Origin: CAYVUV01 sp964455095
GTDB lineage: Bacteria > Desulfobacterota > Binatia > HRBIN30 > CADEER01
Length of the DNA stretch: 64,000 bases
Direction: 5' to 3'
Assembly: GCA_964455095.1 (NCBI GenBank)
Contig: CAYVUV010000114.1
Span: 9,698 to 73,697, forward strand
The position numbers were made by a program, and so were the translations under genes. The notes under the pieces are model-generated. The model had not been told where the DNA came from, made no database searches, and saw only the letters and a list, made by a program, of their open reading frames with translations. The first letter of the stretch is position 1. Each line of letters starts with the position of its first letter. Of the stretch, positions 42,849 through 52,090 are shown in pieces.

Positions 42849-43622
42849 TCAGGTGCTCGCTTCCGGCGCGCCCAGGTAGGCCTCGATGACGCGCGGATGG
42901 CGCTGGATATCCGCCGGGCGGCCGCTGGCGATGGTCTCGCCGTGGTCGAGAACGACAATGTGTTCGCAGACTTCCATGACCAGCTTCATGTCGTGCTCGA
43001 TGAGGAGAATGGCGAGGTCGAACTCGTCGCGCAGCCAGCGGATCGTGGCCATCAGCTCGAGCTTTTCCTGCGGGTTCATGCCCGCCGCCGGCTCGTCGAG
43101 CAGCAGCAGACGCGGTCGGGTGGCCAGCGCGCGGGCGATCTCCAGACGGCGCTGCGAGGCGTAGGGCAGGGACGAGGCGGCCGCATCGCAGTGGTCTTCG
43201 AGGCCGACCAGGCCCAGCAGGCGGCGGCACTCCGCGTCGATGGCCGCGCTGCCCTCGATGGCCTGGCGGGTGCGCAGCAGGGTGCCGAGCAAGCCGTGCG
43301 TCGAGTGGCGGCCGGCGCCGACGCGGACATTGTCGAGGGCGCTCAAGTGCGGGAAGAGGCGAATGCCCTGGAAGGTGCGCGCCACGCCGCGGCGGTTGAT
43401 CTGGAAGGGGCGCAGGCCGGCGATGCTCTCGCCGCCGAGGCGGATGGCGCCGCGGTCCGGCGCATAGACCCCGGTGATCAGATTGAAGACCGTGGTCTTG
43501 CCGGCGCCATTGGGGCCGATCAGGCCGAGCAGCTGCCCGGGCTCGAGCGTACAGTCGAACCCGCTCACCGCGGCCAGGCCGCCGAAGCTCAGCGAGCAGT
43601 CGCGGATTTCCAGAAACGCCAT
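42849..43622 (-). CDS. livG: Branched-chain amino acid ABC transporter ATPase LivG
   Basis: 257 aa from ATG 43622. LivG-type N-terminus FLEIRDCSLSFGGLAAVSGF; Walker A GPNGAGKTTVF, the LivG insert NRRGVARTFQGIRLFPHLSA, signature region LPYASQRRLEIARALATRP (the usual LivG variant of LSGGQ), Walker B LLLLDEPAAGMNP and H-loop LLIEHDMKLVMEVC. It overlaps the end of livM by 34 nt. Partner of LivF. Confidence 0.95.
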   Translation of the reverse strand: MAFLEIRDCSLSFGGLAAVSGFDCTLEPGQLLGLIGPNGAGKTTVFNLITGVYAPDRGAIRLGGESIAGLRPFQINRRGVARTFQGIRLFPHLSALDNVRVGAGRHSTHGLLGTLLRTRQAIEGSAAIDAECRRLLGLVGLEDHCDAAASSLPYASQRRLEIARALATRPRLLLLDEPAAGMNPQEKLELMATIRWLRDEFDLAILLIEHDMKLVMEVCEHIVVLDHGETIASGRPADIQRHPRVIEAYLGAPEAST

Positions 43623-44548
43623 TGGGTAATCTCGCGGCTGCCGAGCAAACCGTCGGGGCGGATGATCATCATGGCGATCAGCAGGGCGGAGTAGATGATC
43701 ATGCGGTACTCGGCGCCGAAACGCAGCAGCTCCGGCAGGATGGTCAGTGCGATGGCCGCCAGGATCGATCCGCTCAGGCTGCCGGCGCCGCCGAGCACCA
43801 CCATCACGACGATCTCGATGCTCTTCAGGAACTGGAACGAGTTGGTGTGGATGTAGCCGATGAAGTGGGCGAACAGGCCGCCCGCCACGCCGGCCCAGAA
43901 GGCGCCGAGGGCGAAGGCGATGATCTTGTGGCGCGTGGTGTCGACGCCCATCGCGGCGGCGGCGATGTCGTCCTCGCGGATGGCGGCGAACGCCAGGCCT
44001 TTGACCGAATGCACCAGGCGCCACAGCATGGCGACGCAGGCAATGGCGCAAGCGGTGACCGAGGCGAAACCGGCCAGCGGGGGAATGCCACCCAGGCCGC
44101 GGGCGCCGCCGACGGCTTCGGTATTGAGGATGACGACGCGGATGATCTCGCCGAAGCCGAGTGTGGCGATGGCGAGGTAGTCGCCGCGCAGGCGCAGAGT
44201 GGGAATGCCGACCAGCAGCCCGGCGCCGGCGGCGGCCAGGCCGCCGACCAGGAGACCGAGGGGGAGTTGCAGCGCGGGTGGGGCGCTCGGCCAGGCGAGC
44301 AGCGTGCACGCGGCGCTGACGTAGGCGCCGATGGCCATGAAACCGGCGTGCCCGAGCGAGAACTGCCCGGCGATGCCGTTGATCAGATTGAGGCTGGCGG
44401 CGAGCGTGACGTTGATGCCGCAGTAGACGACGATCTGGAGATAGTACGGGTTGAGCCAGCGCTCGAGCGCCAGGCCGAGCGGCCACTGCAGGACGATCAG
44501 CAACGCGAGGGCTGCGTTGCGCTTGATGAGATCGAGCGCCGCGGCCAT
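43589..44548 (-). CDS. livM: Branched-chain amino acid ABC transporter permease LivM
   Basis: 319 aa from ATG 44548, whose A is shared with the livH stop (TGATG overlap), so translation is coupled. About nine to ten membrane helices; the EAA-like loop of LivM is present (LAFAAIREDDIAAAAMGVDT). The helix AAGAGLLVGIPTLRLRGDYLA and GGAGSLSGSILAAIALTILP are typical. Forms the channel with LivH. Confidence 0.94.
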   Translation of the reverse strand: MAAALDLIKRNAALALLIVLQWPLGLALERWLNPYYLQIVVYCGINVTLAASLNLINGIAGQFSLGHAGFMAIGAYVSAACTLLAWPSAPPALQLPLGLLVGGLAAAGAGLLVGIPTLRLRGDYLAIATLGFGEIIRVVILNTEAVGGARGLGGIPPLAGFASVTACAIACVAMLWRLVHSVKGLAFAAIREDDIAAAAMGVDTTRHKIIAFALGAFWAGVAGGLFAHFIGYIHTNSFQFLKSIEIVVMVVLGGAGSLSGSILAAIALTILPELLRFGAEYRMIIYSALLIAMMIIRPDGLLGSREITQWRFWKSATAR

Positions 44549-45450
44549 CACACCTTCTCGACCGTCACCTTGCCGAACAAGCCGGCCGGCTTGACCAGGA
44601 GCACAATGATCAGGATGGCGAACGCCACGGCGTCGCGGTACGTCGAGCTGAGGTAGGCGGCCACCAGAGTCTCGGTCACGCCCATCAGCAGGCCGCCGAC
44701 CACGGCGCCGGGAAAGTTACCGATGCCGCCGAGCACCGCGGCGACGAACGCCTTGATGCCCGGCATGAGGCCCATGAGCGGGTCGATCTTGGGGTTGCGC
44801 AGGCCGACCATGGTGCCGGCCGCCGCCGCCAGGGCCGAACCGAGCATGAACGTCGTGGCGATGACCGTGTTGACGTTGATGCCCATCAGCGCCGCGGCGT
44901 CGTAGTTGAAGCTCACGGCGCGCAGCGCCAGGCCGATGCGCGTGTAGAGCACGATGGCGCGCAGGCCGAACATCAAGGCGAGCGAGAGTCCGATGACCAG
45001 CAGGTCGATGTTGGTCAGCACGACGCCGCCGGCGGCGAACACCGAGTGCGTCTCGATGAGCTGCGGGAAGAACTTGGGGTCGGGTCCGAAGACGCGCTGG
45101 CCGCCGAACTCGAGCAGCATCGAGACGCCGATGGCGGTGATCAGCATCGACGAGCGCGGCCGATTGCGCAGCGGCCGGTAGGCGACGCGCTCGATCAGCG
45201 CGCCGAGGGCGCCGCTGACCGCCATGGCGACGAGCATCACCAGGATGAAGGCTTGCACCGACGGGGCGCGTGTCAGGCCGAACCAGTGGGCGGTGTAGTA
45301 GGCGGTCATGGCGCCGACCATGTAGACGTCGCCGTGGGCGAAGTTGATCAGGCGCAAGACGCCGTAGACCATGGTGTAGCCGAGCGCGATCAGGGCGTAG
45401 ATGGCGCCCCAGGACAGGCCGTTGACCAGCTGTTGAACGAGCTCTTCCAT
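44548..45450 (-). CDS. livH: Branched-chain amino acid ABC transporter permease LivH
   Basis: 300 aa, about eight membrane helices. N-terminus QLVNGLSWGAIYALIALGYT is the LivH signature (function start, then VYGVLRLINFAHGDVYMVGA). The EAA-type loop LRAVSFNYDAAALMGINVNT and the helix AVLGGIGNFPGAVVGGLLMG are intact. Second gene of livK-H-M-G-F; the binding-protein stop is 83 nt upstream. Confidence 0.95.
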   Translation of the reverse strand: MEELVQQLVNGLSWGAIYALIALGYTMVYGVLRLINFAHGDVYMVGAMTAYYTAHWFGLTRAPSVQAFILVMLVAMAVSGALGALIERVAYRPLRNRPRSSMLITAIGVSMLLEFGGQRVFGPDPKFFPQLIETHSVFAAGGVVLTNIDLLVIGLSLALMFGLRAIVLYTRIGLALRAVSFNYDAAALMGINVNTVIATTFMLGSALAAAAGTMVGLRNPKIDPLMGLMPGIKAFVAAVLGGIGNFPGAVVGGLLMGVTETLVAAYLSSTYRDAVAFAILIIVLLVKPAGLFGKVTVEKV

Positions 45451-45533
45451 GCCGGAGGCTCAGTCGCGGCGGTGCGCGCGGGAGCGAGGCCGAACGGCGA
45501 TCGCGCGGCGCATGGCAGGGTCCGCTCCGCCGC

Positions 45534-46691
45534 TCACGCGGGCGGCATCGACGTCACGAGGTGGAAGTCGCCGCCCTCGATGCGCAGGACGACGATCGTC
45601 TTGCGCGCGTTGCGATGCTCGTCGATGGTGATGGTGCCGGTCACGCCGGCGAAGTCCTTGGTCGCCGCCAGCGCGTCGCGCACCGCCGGGCCGTCGGTCG
45701 ACCCGGCGCGCCGAATGGCGTCGGCCATCATGCGGATGGCGTCGTAGCCGAGCGCGGCCATGACGTCGGGTGCCTTGCCGGAGTACATCTTCTTGTAGTC
45801 GGCGATGAACTGCTTCACTTCCGGCCGCGGGTCCTCGGCCGAATAGTGGTTGGTGATGTAGACGCCCTCGACCGCCTTGCCGCCGATCTCGACCGTCTTG
45901 GCGCTGTCCCAACCGTCGCCGCCGAGCAGCGGCACCTCGAGGCCCAGTTCTTTTGCCTGGCGGGCGATCAGCGCGCACTCCGTGTAGTAGCCCGGCACGT
46001 AGATCGCCTCGGGCTGCTTGGCGCGAATCGCGGTGAGCTGCGCTTTGAACTCGATGTCGCCCTCGCTGTAGCTCTCCTCGGCGATGATCTCGCCGCCGAG
46101 CTTCACGACGGTCTCGCGGAAGAATTGTGTCAGGCCGGTCGAGTAGTCGTTCTTGACGTCGGTGAGAATGGCGAAGCGGTGCAGCTTGAGCGTGTTGATG
46201 GCGAACGCCGCCATCGCCGAGCCCTGAAAGGGATCGATGAAGCAGGCGCGGAAGATGTAGTCGCCCACCTCGGTGACCTTGGGGTTGGTCGAGGCCGGCG
46301 ACAGCATCGGAATCTTGTTCGCCTGTGCCACCGGTGCGGCGGCGAGGCTGCGGCTCGAGGCCACCTCGCCGATGAGGGCGACGACGAGGTCTTGCTTGAT
46401 GAGCTTGAGGACCGCGGTGACGGCTTCCTCGGGTTTGCTCTGATTGTCCTCCGTGATGACGCGCACCGGCTTGCCGAGCAGGCCGCCGGCGGCGTTGATG
46501 TCCTTCAGGGCGAGCATCACGCCTTCGTGCGTCGAGATCCCAAAGGTCGCGGTGCCGCCGGTCAGGGAGCCGAACTCGCCGATGCGGATCTCGTCGACGG
46601 GCTTGCTGCAGCTCGCTCCCGCCGCCGCGCACGCCAGGGCGACGACCATCAGCCGCGCCCACATCCCCCATCCTGTGCCGTTTACACGCAT
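45534..46691 (-). CDS. livK: ABC transporter substrate-binding lipoprotein, LivK-like
   Basis: 385 aa from ATG 46691 (GAGGTGG upstream); longer starts would add a Pro/Arg tail before the signal. Lipoprotein signal ARLMVVALACAAAGASC with lipid-bearing C28. Type 1 periplasmic-binding fold: IRIGEFGSLTGGTATFGIST, GVMLALKDINAAGGLLGKPV, VALIGEVASSRSLAAAPVAQ, IPMLSPASTNPKVTEVGDYI, and LEVPLLGGDGWDSAKTVEIG. The pocket residues that bind the amino-acid head group (S/T after GEV, and the Ser of MLSPAST) are present. First gene of the liv operon; the ligand may be a branched-chain amino acid, an amide or urea. Confidence 0.92.
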   Translation of the reverse strand: MRVNGTGWGMWARLMVVALACAAAGASCSKPVDEIRIGEFGSLTGGTATFGISTHEGVMLALKDINAAGGLLGKPVRVITEDNQSKPEEAVTAVLKLIKQDLVVALIGEVASSRSLAAAPVAQANKIPMLSPASTNPKVTEVGDYIFRACFIDPFQGSAMAAFAINTLKLHRFAILTDVKNDYSTGLTQFFRETVVKLGGEIIAEESYSEGDIEFKAQLTAIRAKQPEAIYVPGYYTECALIARQAKELGLEVPLLGGDGWDSAKTVEIGGKAVEGVYITNHYSAEDPRPEVKQFIADYKKMYSGKAPDVMAALGYDAIRMMADAIRRAGSTDGPAVRDALAATKDFAGVTGTITIDEHRNARKTIVVLRIEGGDFHLVTSMPPA

Positions 46692-46818
46692 CCCACCACC
46701 TCGCCGCGGCGCACGATACACAGGCACGGCTGGTGGGGTCAATGCGTTCCGCAGTCCGAGAGTGTCAATCCCGTGAAACGCCGGTGAGGCGGAAGGGGCG
46801 GGATCGGGCGCGCGGCGG

Positions 46819-47451
46819 CTAGGTCAAATCCGGCGCCTCACCCGGTGCTTCTCCCCCATCGCGCTGCCGCGCGACGCAGACGGTCGACAGGAGGCAATCG
46901 CGCCCCGGCCCGCTGGTCTCGAAGCCGGCGGCGGCCAGATGGGCGCGGATCGCCGCGTGGCTGAACAGGTGGATGCGCAGGCCGTGGGCGCGGTGATAGG
47001 CGGCGTAGACCTGGCCGAGCAAGGAGCGGCGCGGAAACAGCAGCCCGAGCTTGCCACCGGGACGGACGCAGGCCGACAGCTCGTAGATCGCGCGCGCCGG
47101 CTCAGCGGCGAACTCGAGCGCACCGACGCACAAGACCCAGTCGAACTGCGGCCGCATGCCGAGCGCTTCCATGTCCTGGACGACAGTGGCGGCGCCGCTT
47201 TGTCGCGCGAGAGCGGCCATGCTCCAGACCGTGTCAACGCCGATCGGGCGGGTGCCGCGGCTGCGCAGCCAGGCGAGGGTGGTGCCGTCACCGCAGCCGA
47301 CGTCGAGCACGCGTTCGCCGGCGCGCACCATCACCAGGGCGCGCAGGGCGCGCTGCTCCGCCGCGCGCACGGCGCCGAGCGGCCAGCGGTCGCGGAACTG
47401 GTGGTAGTGCGCGGCCACGGCAGCGAAGTGATGACGAGCGGCGGCGGTCAT
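46819..47451 (-). CDS. Class I SAM-dependent methyltransferase
   Basis: 210 aa. UbiE/COQ5-like fold: AERVLDVGCGDGTTLAWLRS region (motif I), DTVWSMAALARQSGAATVVQ, and FDWVLCVGALEFAAEPARAI. The C-terminal part LFPRRSLLGQVYAAYHRAHG matches small-molecule methyltransferases. Its ATG overlaps the stop of the HEAT-repeat gene by 4 nt (ATGA), so it is the last gene of that group. Substrate unknown. Confidence 0.85.
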   Translation of the reverse strand: MTAAARHHFAAVAAHYHQFRDRWPLGAVRAAEQRALRALVMVRAGERVLDVGCGDGTTLAWLRSRGTRPIGVDTVWSMAALARQSGAATVVQDMEALGMRPQFDWVLCVGALEFAAEPARAIYELSACVRPGGKLGLLFPRRSLLGQVYAAYHRAHGLRIHLFSHAAIRAHLAAAGFETSGPGRDCLLSTVCVARQRDGGEAPGEAPDLT

Positions 47452-48299
47452 GGCACGGGTGGGGGCGCGGTGATCGACAACACGGCCGCGGCGGCCGCCG
47501 TCCGCACCTCGGGATCGGCATCGGAGAGGAAAGGAATGACCATCGGCAGCAAACTCGGCGACGGCACCATTCCGGCCAGCCGTATGGCCCGGGCGCGCTC
47601 AGTGGGCGGCGCGTCGGCGAGGGACTGGCGCACGAGGTCGACGAGCTTCGGGTCGCCGAGGACGATCAGCGCCGCGACCGCTTCCTGGCGCACGGCCGGG
47701 GTGCCTTCGGTCGCGGCGCGCCGCAGCGACGTCAGGCTGCCGGAGGCGCCCCAGTCGCGCAGGGTGCGCACCGCGACGATGCGCACATCGGGATCCGGAT
47801 CATCGGTGGTCAAGGTGGCGATGCGCTCCTGGAGGGTCTCGCGGTCCTCCGCGTCGTGCAGGGCGCGCAGGGCGCGCAAGCGGATGGTCCGGTGCGGCGA
47901 GTCGAGCGCGGTGATGAACGCCGCGCGGCTGGCCCTGGGCGCGCTCGAGGAGAGGATCTCCAGTGCCAGCGCCTGCTCGTAACGGCCGTCGCCCTCGAGC
48001 TGGCGCAGGGCGGGCCCGGCGAGCTCGGGCTCGCGCAAGTTGCGTGCGGCGCGCATTGCCGCCCAGCGCTCGAAGGTCTCCGGGCTGTCAATGCCATGCA
48101 TCAACATGGCGCGGGCCAGCGCGCGCAGTGCCGTCGGATCGCGGTCGGCGCCACGCGCGATCAGGGCCGCATACGCCTCGGCGTAGCGACCGTCCTGGGC
48201 GAGCGCCTGCGCGTCGACTGGCGGCGTCGGCGCCGGGTCGGCGGCGGCCGCGACCGCCAGGGCCAGGACACCAGCGGCTAGTTGAACGCGGCGTCGCAT
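47448..48299 (-). CDS. HEAT-repeat protein with signal peptide
   Basis: 283 aa from ATG 48299 (the frame is open a little further up to 48317). Signal peptide QLAAGVLALAVAAAADPAP. The rest is helical repeats of HEAT/PBS-lyase type: TIRLRALRALHDAEDRETLQ, DVRIVAVRTLRDWGASGSLT, AVRQEAVAALIVLGDPKLVD and PSLLPMVIPFLSDADPEVRT. Probably a periplasmic scaffold. It overlaps the GT2-GT39 stop by 22 nt and the methyltransferase start by 4 nt, so the three are one unit. Confidence 0.82.
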   Translation of the reverse strand: MRRRVQLAAGVLALAVAAAADPAPTPPVDAQALAQDGRYAEAYAALIARGADRDPTALRALARAMLMHGIDSPETFERWAAMRAARNLREPELAGPALRQLEGDGRYEQALALEILSSSAPRASRAAFITALDSPHRTIRLRALRALHDAEDRETLQERIATLTTDDPDPDVRIVAVRTLRDWGASGSLTSLRRAATEGTPAVRQEAVAALIVLGDPKLVDLVRQSLADAPPTERARAIRLAGMVPSPSLLPMVIPFLSDADPEVRTAAAAAVLSITAPPPVP

Positions 48300-50800
48300 C
48301 CGTCTGTCGCTGCACATCGATAAATCAGCATTTGTCGTTGTCCCTCCTCTTCGACGACTTCCCGCTCGCTGCCCGGGAATCGATCGTTGATGGCCGCACC
48401 CAGGCCGCGCGGCTCGCCGAGGACGATGAAGGCCGCGTCCCCGGTCAGGCGATCGGGGAGATCAGCGGCGGTGAACCCGGTGACGGCGCGCGTGCGAGCA
48501 GCGAAGAGCTGAAAGATCGGTGAGTCGGCGAGCAGGAACGGCCCGGTGAAGAGGTAGTAGTCGTAGGTGTCGCCGAGCCGTTCCATGACGCGCAGAACAT
48601 CCCACTCGCGCGGCATCTGGCGCATTGCGTCGTTGAAGCGCGCGTAGCCGACGAGGTTGACCGCCGCGGACAGCGCGACGGCTGCCGCGCAGGTCCCCAC
48701 CGCCACCGCCGGTCGGACCCCGACCCACCGGCGCAGGCGGCGCACCAGGCTCAGGAGGGCGATGCCGGCCAGTAGAGAGGGCAGCGGGACGATGATGAGC
48801 AGGCGTGTATACGACGGCGGATCGAGCACGAGCACGCTGCCGAGGATCAAGGCCAGAATGCCCCAGAGAAGCAAAAACCGATAGCGCGCCGCGCGCCGGC
48901 GATGCAGTGCAAGCGCCATCCCGACCAGCGCGAGGAGCGCGGACCACGGCGCCAGCAGGGGTTGCCCGGTTCCGTACTGGGTGCTGGTGTCGCCAATCGA
49001 GGTGAAGCCGCGCAGGGTTTGGACGGTCTGGTGCCAGAGGATGCCGGCGGGCGTCGTGGCGTCCATGGTCGCGGCGATATGCTCGCGGTTCTCCGCCCCG
49101 AGCACCCATACCGATTCGGTACGGTCGGCGCCGAGCACGGTGGGGTCTTTGACATAGTTCAGCAGCAGCGGCGCGGCGGCGCAGAACAGGCCGAGGAGGT
49201 AGAAGGCGGTCAGCCGCGCGACAGGGCGCAGGCGACCACGGCCGATCAGGGTGGCGAGAAAGACCAGGGTGACGATCGGGATCAGGCGGCCGGCGGTGTA
49301 CGAGTAGAGCGCCAGACCCGAGGTGGCACCGGCGGCGAACAAGGCCGCGGCGCGATCGCGTCGGATGCCGTGGGCGAGAAACGCGAAGGCGGTCAGCTCG
49401 TAGAAGAGCGTCTGGATATTCCACAGGCCGATGCGACTGAAGTGGATGGCGACGTGCGAAACGGCCACCAGCGCCGTGGCGAAGAGCGCCACGGCGCGGC
49501 CGAACCAACCGCGCGCGAAGAGATAGAGCGGCAGCAAGGCCAGGGTGCCGATGATAGCCGAGGGCAGGCGCAGAGCGAGGACGGTCGTACCGACGGCGGC
49601 ATAGCTGGCGGCGTAGGGCAGGAAGCTCAGGTATGGCGTGTGATACCAGGGCGAGAAGTCGAACACATCGGCGACCTGGCCATGCAGAATGGCCAGGCCG
49701 CGCAGGCCGCACTCGGCGGTGTCGAGATGGACCATGGGCGGATAGTCGGACAGCCCGACGAAGCGCAGCAGGCCGCCGAGGGCGAGCACCGCGGCGAGCG
49801 CGGCGCGCTCGGTCCACGGCCAGGCGCGCCGGCGATGGCGCCGTGGCGGATCGGCGCGCCATGCCAACAGCGCCGTGGCAGCGAGCAGCAGCAGCCAGGC
49901 GGTCATCGCCAGCGCGCCGTGGAGGGTCAGACGGCCGATCACCAGCAGCGCGAGCGCCACGCCAGCGATGACAAGCAGTGCGTTGCGCACGCGGGCCGGC
50001 TGCAGGCGACGCGCCAAACCGCCGTGGCGGCGCGCCGGCGGCGCCAACGCGGCGCGGAAGCCGAGGCGCAGCAGCAGCAAATCGCGCAGCACCGCGATTG
50101 TGTCGAGCAGGAAGCGCACCGTGGTGGGCCCGCTGTCGCTGCGGTAGTGCACCCCGACCTCGTCGATGCGCAACCCCTCGCGGCGCGCGCGGGCGAGCAG
50201 GCCCAGATCGAAGCTGAACCCTCTCGGCAGCGGCACCGCGAACAGCCGGGCCGCGGCGGCGGCGGTGAAGCCCTTGAGGCCAGCCTGGGTGTCGGTCAGT
50301 CCGGGCAGCAGGATGGCGCGCACCAATGCATTGAAGAGTCGGCCGGAGAGGTGGCGGGCGTAGAGGTAGCGGAAGCGGGACGGACGCATGACACATTGCG
50401 AGTCGGGGTGGACGCGGCTGGCGATCGCGACTTCGGCCCCGGCGCGCAGCGCGTGGTAGATGGTGTCGATCTCACTGGCCGGGTAGGCGTGGTCGGCATC
50501 GAGGAAGATGACATAGGCGCCGCGGGCAGTGGCTACGCCGCGCGCGATGGCCGCGCCCTTACCCTGATTACTGGGGTTCTGCAGCACACGCACTGGGATG
50601 AGGCTCGCCTGCGCCGCCGCCTCGGCGCGGGCGGCCGTGTCGTCGCGGCTGCCGTCGTCGACGACCACGACCTCGGCGCGCCATGGCGCCGCGGTGAGAT
50701 GTACGATCACGGCGCGCAGTGTGGCGTCGATGAATGACGCGCCGTCGTAGACCGGCAGCACAACGGACACGGTGGGGCACCGATGGTCCGCGTCACCCAT
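48278..50800 (-). CDS. Fusion of GT2 and GT39-type glycosyltransferases
   Basis: 840 aa from ATG 50800. Residues 1-240 are a GT2 dolichyl-phosphate sugar synthase-like domain: VSVVLPVYDGASFIDATLR, VVVVDDGSRDDTAARAE, QNPSNQGKGAAIARGV and VIFLDADHAYPASEID (the DxD metal site), with DTQAGLKGFTAAAAARLF. After two hydrophobic segments (about 270-310) comes a PMT_2/GT39 domain with about ten helices; its first outer loop carries the acidic HLDTAECGLRGLAI. The layout suggests one chain that both loads a sugar onto polyprenyl phosphate and transfers it outside. The MarR regulator stop overlaps this start by 8 nt. Confidence 0.87.
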   Translation of the reverse strand: MGDADHRCPTVSVVLPVYDGASFIDATLRAVIVHLTAAPWRAEVVVVDDGSRDDTAARAEAAAQASLIPVRVLQNPSNQGKGAAIARGVATARGAYVIFLDADHAYPASEIDTIYHALRAGAEVAIASRVHPDSQCVMRPSRFRYLYARHLSGRLFNALVRAILLPGLTDTQAGLKGFTAAAAARLFAVPLPRGFSFDLGLLARARREGLRIDEVGVHYRSDSGPTTVRFLLDTIAVLRDLLLLRLGFRAALAPPARRHGGLARRLQPARVRNALLVIAGVALALLVIGRLTLHGALAMTAWLLLLAATALLAWRADPPRRHRRRAWPWTERAALAAVLALGGLLRFVGLSDYPPMVHLDTAECGLRGLAILHGQVADVFDFSPWYHTPYLSFLPYAASYAAVGTTVLALRLPSAIIGTLALLPLYLFARGWFGRAVALFATALVAVSHVAIHFSRIGLWNIQTLFYELTAFAFLAHGIRRDRAAALFAAGATSGLALYSYTAGRLIPIVTLVFLATLIGRGRLRPVARLTAFYLLGLFCAAAPLLLNYVKDPTVLGADRTESVWVLGAENREHIAATMDATTPAGILWHQTVQTLRGFTSIGDTSTQYGTGQPLLAPWSALLALVGMALALHRRRAARYRFLLLWGILALILGSVLVLDPPSYTRLLIIVPLPSLLAGIALLSLVRRLRRWVGVRPAVAVGTCAAAVALSAAVNLVGYARFNDAMRQMPREWDVLRVMERLGDTYDYYLFTGPFLLADSPIFQLFAARTRAVTGFTAADLPDRLTGDAAFIVLGEPRGLGAAINDRFPGSEREVVEEEGQRQMLIYRCAATDGCDAAFN

Positions 50801-51323
50801 GGCGCAGTCTCCGGTCAAAGCGGCGTCGGTCGGCCAGGCGGGGCGGCTCGCGGGCGTCGAGTCGGGCGGCGAGCAACCGCAGCGACCCCGCCGTGTGGCG
50901 CACCGCGGGGGCTGAGAGCTCGGCCAGCGCGCTGCGTACGGCGGCTTCCACTGTTCCGGCCACCACGGCCTCCTCCAGCCGGCGCCCCTTCGCCGTGAGG
51001 CCGAGCAGCGCACGCCTGGCGTCGCGCGGATCCCGGCGGCGGGTCAGCAAGCCCTGTCGTTCGAGGCGCTTGAGGATGCCCGTCAGGGTGCTCGGATGCA
51101 GGTGGAGAATCGCCGCGAGTTGCCCGGCGAGGATGCCGGGGAAGCGCCCGACGATGCGCATGGCCAAACGCTGCGGCCCGGTGACGCCGAGCGATCGCTC
51201 CATCCGTTTCGACGCGCGCTGCAGGGCGTGATCCAACGCCCAGATGAGGCGCAGGAACTCGAGCACTTCGCCCAGGGGCGGGATGATGACCGCCTTCGGC
51301 GCGGCCTCTGGCGGGCGCCTCAT
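50793..51323 (-). CDS. MarR-family transcriptional regulator
   Basis: 176 aa from ATG 51323, which overlaps the otsB stop by 4 nt (ATGA). Winged-helix MarR fold at about 40-115: LGVTGPQRLAMRIVGRFPGI, LAAILHLHPSTLTGILKRLE, RQGLLTRRRDPRDARRALLG. No obvious Cys-type redox sensor. As part of otsA-otsB-marR it likely controls this locus, perhaps through the palindrome in the divergent promoter at 54365-54378. It could also act on the glycosyltransferase fusion that follows. Confidence 0.88.
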   Translation of the reverse strand: MRRPPEAAPKAVIIPPLGEVLEFLRLIWALDHALQRASKRMERSLGVTGPQRLAMRIVGRFPGILAGQLAAILHLHPSTLTGILKRLERQGLLTRRRDPRDARRALLGLTAKGRRLEEAVVAGTVEAAVRSALAELSAPAVRHTAGSLRLLAARLDAREPPRLADRRRFDRRLRHG

Positions 51324-52090
51324 GGCCGCGGTCTCCACGCCGGCCGGTGATCGGTCCGCAAGCGCGTCAGGATCTCGATCAACGGATCGATCTGGCGCTG
51401 GTCGCGAATGCAGTATGCGGCCATCGACGTGCGCTTCGCGCCGACTCGGATGGTCAGGAGACGGCCCGGCTGGTCGAGGCGGAAGACGTCCTCGTCGGTC
51501 TCATCGTCGCCGACATAGATGGCGGTGTCGCAACCCAGGCGCTCGCGCTCGCGCTGGAGCGCGTCACCCTTGTGCGGCGCGTTCTCCGGCAAGACGTTGA
51601 CCACCTGTTTGCCGCCGATGATTCGCACCGGGCCGAGGCTCGCCGCCGCGCGCAGCGCCGCGACACGCGCGGATCTCTTGGCGCGCGCCTGCCGGTAGTG
51701 GATGGCGAGCGACATCGCCTTGTCCTCGACCGTTACGCCCCGGCAATTGGCCAGCTGGCGCGCCACGATCTGATGCCAGCCCTTCACCTGCTCGGCGAAG
51801 CCGTTCGCGCCCTGCCACGACTCCATGCCGTGATTGCCGATGATGGCGCGCACCTTGATCCCGTCGAGCCGGGCGCGCGTATCGGCACGCGCGCGCCCGG
51901 AGACGACGATGCACGGGTAGAGGGCCGCCAGTTCGGCGAGCAATCGGCGCGTGCGCGGGCGCATGGCGGCGCGGTCCGGGTCGGCGACGATGGGCGCCAA
52001 AGTCCCGTCGTAGTCGAATGCGATCAGCACGCTGGACCACGCGAACTGGTCCAAGACCTCCCGGTGGGCGCGCGCGAGGATGTTCTTCAT
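51320..52090 (-). CDS. otsB: Trehalose-phosphatase OtsB
   Basis: 256 aa from ATG 52090, overlapping the otsA stop by 4 nt. HAD phosphatase: motif I IAFDYDGTLAPI with nucleophile D26 and acid D28, motif II CIVVSGRARAD, the trehalose-phosphatase motif IIGNHGMESWQ, and motif IV YVGDDETDEDVF. It removes the phosphate from trehalose 6-phosphate made by the upstream synthase. Full length for the family. Confidence 0.95.
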   Translation of the reverse strand: MKNILARAHREVLDQFAWSSVLIAFDYDGTLAPIVADPDRAAMRPRTRRLLAELAALYPCIVVSGRARADTRARLDGIKVRAIIGNHGMESWQGANGFAEQVKGWHQIVARQLANCRGVTVEDKAMSLAIHYRQARAKRSARVAALRAAASLGPVRIIGGKQVVNVLPENAPHKGDALQRERERLGCDTAIYVGDDETDEDVFRLDQPGRLLTIRVGAKRTSMAAYCIRDQRQIDPLIEILTRLRTDHRPAWRPRP

